Shown here in pieces: positions 63,071 to 64,000 of a stretch of 64,000 nucleotides of DNA. Each line of letters begins with the position of its first letter. Positions within the stretch are counted from its first letter, which is position 1. Source of the DNA: Myxococcus guangdongensis (GTDB lineage Bacteria; Myxococcota; Myxococcia; Myxococcales; Myxococcaceae); the NCBI RefSeq assembly GCF_024198255.1, contig NZ_JAJVKW010000009.1, forward strand, positions 372,001 to 436,000, in the 5' to 3' direction. A model generated the notes under the pieces. The model ran no database searches. It had not been told where the DNA came from and saw only the letters and a list, made by a program, of their open reading frames with translations. The translations under genes and the position numbers were made by a program.

Positions 63071-64000
63071 TCATTCCCCGGAACCTCCCAGGTCCACCCA
63101 CCGCTTCACCCACTCGGTGACGGCCGGCGCTTGCAGCACCGCGACGGCGTCACCGGATGTTTCCAACATCGTCAGCCCGCCCTCGGCCAGCTCGCCCCAG
63201 CCGCCATCGAGCGCATCCTCGTCATGCTCGGGGGCGTCGGCGGCGCGCAGCAGGTGCACCGGGCCCTCGTAGGGCTCGGGCAGGTAGCGGCGCGCGGCGC
63301 GCAGGTGGCTGGCGAAGACCTTGAAGCGCGTGCGCAGCTCCGCGAGCGACAGGTCCTCGGGCAGCAGGCCCGTCTTCGCGCCCTGCTCGTGCATGAGCGC
63401 GAGCAGCGGCTCGGCGTCCTTGCCGGACGTGAGCGCGGCGGGGAACGCCGGCGCGTCGATGCCTCCTTGCGTGGCCAGGGTCCGGGCGAAGAGCGCGGCC
63501 TGCGCTCCCGCCGTCGTCGCCGCCGTGGACGCATCCGGCTCGGCGGGCAGGGGCTCGACGAGGAGCAGCTCCACGGCGTGGCCCTCGCGCTGGAGCTGCT
63601 GCGCCATCTCCCAGGCGATGTGGCCACCCAGACCCGGGCCCGCCAGGCGGTAGGGGCCCTGGGGCATCGCGCCGCGCAGCGCCTCCACGTAGAGCGTGGC
63701 CATGGCCTCCACGGACTCGAGCGGGGCACGGCCTTCCTCCAGGCCACGGGCCTGGATGCCGACCACGCTCCAGCCCTCGGGGGCGTGGCGGGCCAGCTCG
63801 GTGTAGCGCTCCACGCGGCCATCCAGGTCATGGATGACGTGCAGCACGCGGCGGTGGTCGTTGCCCGCGCGCAGCGTGACGAGCGGAGACCAGGCGGGCG
63901 TGGCGGGACGCGCCTTGGGACGCGCCTCCTGCGCCTGTGCCCGCTGCAGCAGCGCCGCGAGCGACTCCACCGTGGGCGCCTCGAAGAGGGCGCGCAGCGG
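63071..64000 (-). CDS. C-terminus of an NRPS/PKS with degenerate thioesterase, 5' end outside window
   Basis: The last 309 residues of a larger synthetase; the frame is open to the window edge. The first residues visible (PLRALFEAPTVESLAALL) are the last helix of a carrier protein. A linker leads into a type I thioesterase fold from about residue 40. The nucleophile elbow, normally GxSxGG, reads GPGLGG, so the serine is Gly. The usual GDH near the end reads GDAV, so the His is Ala. The Asp position after the elbow is Glu (LLLVEP). The domain should not hydrolyse or cyclise the product. The mbtH gene lies downstream in the same direction. Confidence 0.88.
   Translation of the reverse strand, partial: PLRALFEAPTVESLAALLQRAQAQEARPKARPATPAWSPLVTLRAGNDHRRVLHVIHDLDGRVERYTELARHAPEGWSVVGIQARGLEEGRAPLESVEAMATLYVEALRGAMPQGPYRLAGPGLGGHIAWEMAQQLQREGHAVELLLVEPLPAEPDASTAATTAGAQAALFARTLATQGGIDAPAFPAALTSGKDAEPLLALMHEQGAKTGLLPEDLSLAELRTRFKVFASHLRAARRYLPEPYEGPVHLLRAADAPEHDEDALDGGWGELAEGGLTMLETSGDAVAVLQAPAVTEWVKRWVDLGGSGE

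Overview
The window is very GC-rich DNA with dense, tightly packed genes and the gene content of a myxobacterium (Myxococcus/Corallococcus/Pyxidicoccus type). Three Ser/Thr protein kinases, four FHA proteins, a sigma-54 activator with an FHA domain, many lipoproteins, a Tad-like secretion locus and the end of an NRPS/PKS gene all point that way. The genus is inferred from gene content only. I saw no rRNA, tRNA, insertion sequence or CRISPR array.

Layout. 1-4380: the end of recO, a PfkB sugar kinase, a propeller-type lipoprotein, and a divergent GyrI-like/MerR pair around a MerR-type operator. 4454-6337: an OPT family transporter. 6351-14711: a signalling block with a 1293-residue kinase-AAA-TPR protein, a lipoprotein, a second kinase and a convergent FHA-sigma54 activator. 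Both the lipoprotein-kinase operon and the activator gene have a candidate -24/-12 promoter preceded by a pair of 19-bp dyads three helical turns apart. This looks like a self-regulating sigma-54 circuit and is the most interesting regulatory structure in the window. 15159-25824: cyclase-family hydrolase, LysR regulator, porin, secreted glutaminase, a large PLP amino-acid decarboxylase and a hybrid sensor kinase. 25891-32282: RND efflux pump, adaptor, small outer-membrane protein and a divergent TetR regulator with two tandem operators. 32289-38302: MBL-fold hydrolase, AraC regulator, TPR-cNMP protein, Cys-rich secreted protein and a third kinase.

38389-41476: glyQS. 41622-52533: two overlapping lipoproteins, then a Tad-like group with an RHH-FHA protein, prepilin peptidase, secretin, FHA-CpaF ATPase and a double-FHA membrane protein. 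No TadB/TadC, CpaB or Flp pilin is present. 52579-55311: polA whose proofreading site is lost. 55624-61391: small housekeeping and envelope genes (HExxH peptidase, DUF167, DivIVA, HEAT, J-domain, SpoIIM, RDD). 61910-64000: LuxR-type regulator, MbtH, and the 3' end of an NRPS/PKS gene whose thioesterase lacks its catalytic Ser and His.

Common theme: Ser/Thr phosphorylation linked to FHA readers. Kinases sit beside an FHA-sigma54 activator in one place and near an FHA-loaded secretion locus in another. The physical links are seen in the sequence; the signalling links are inference.
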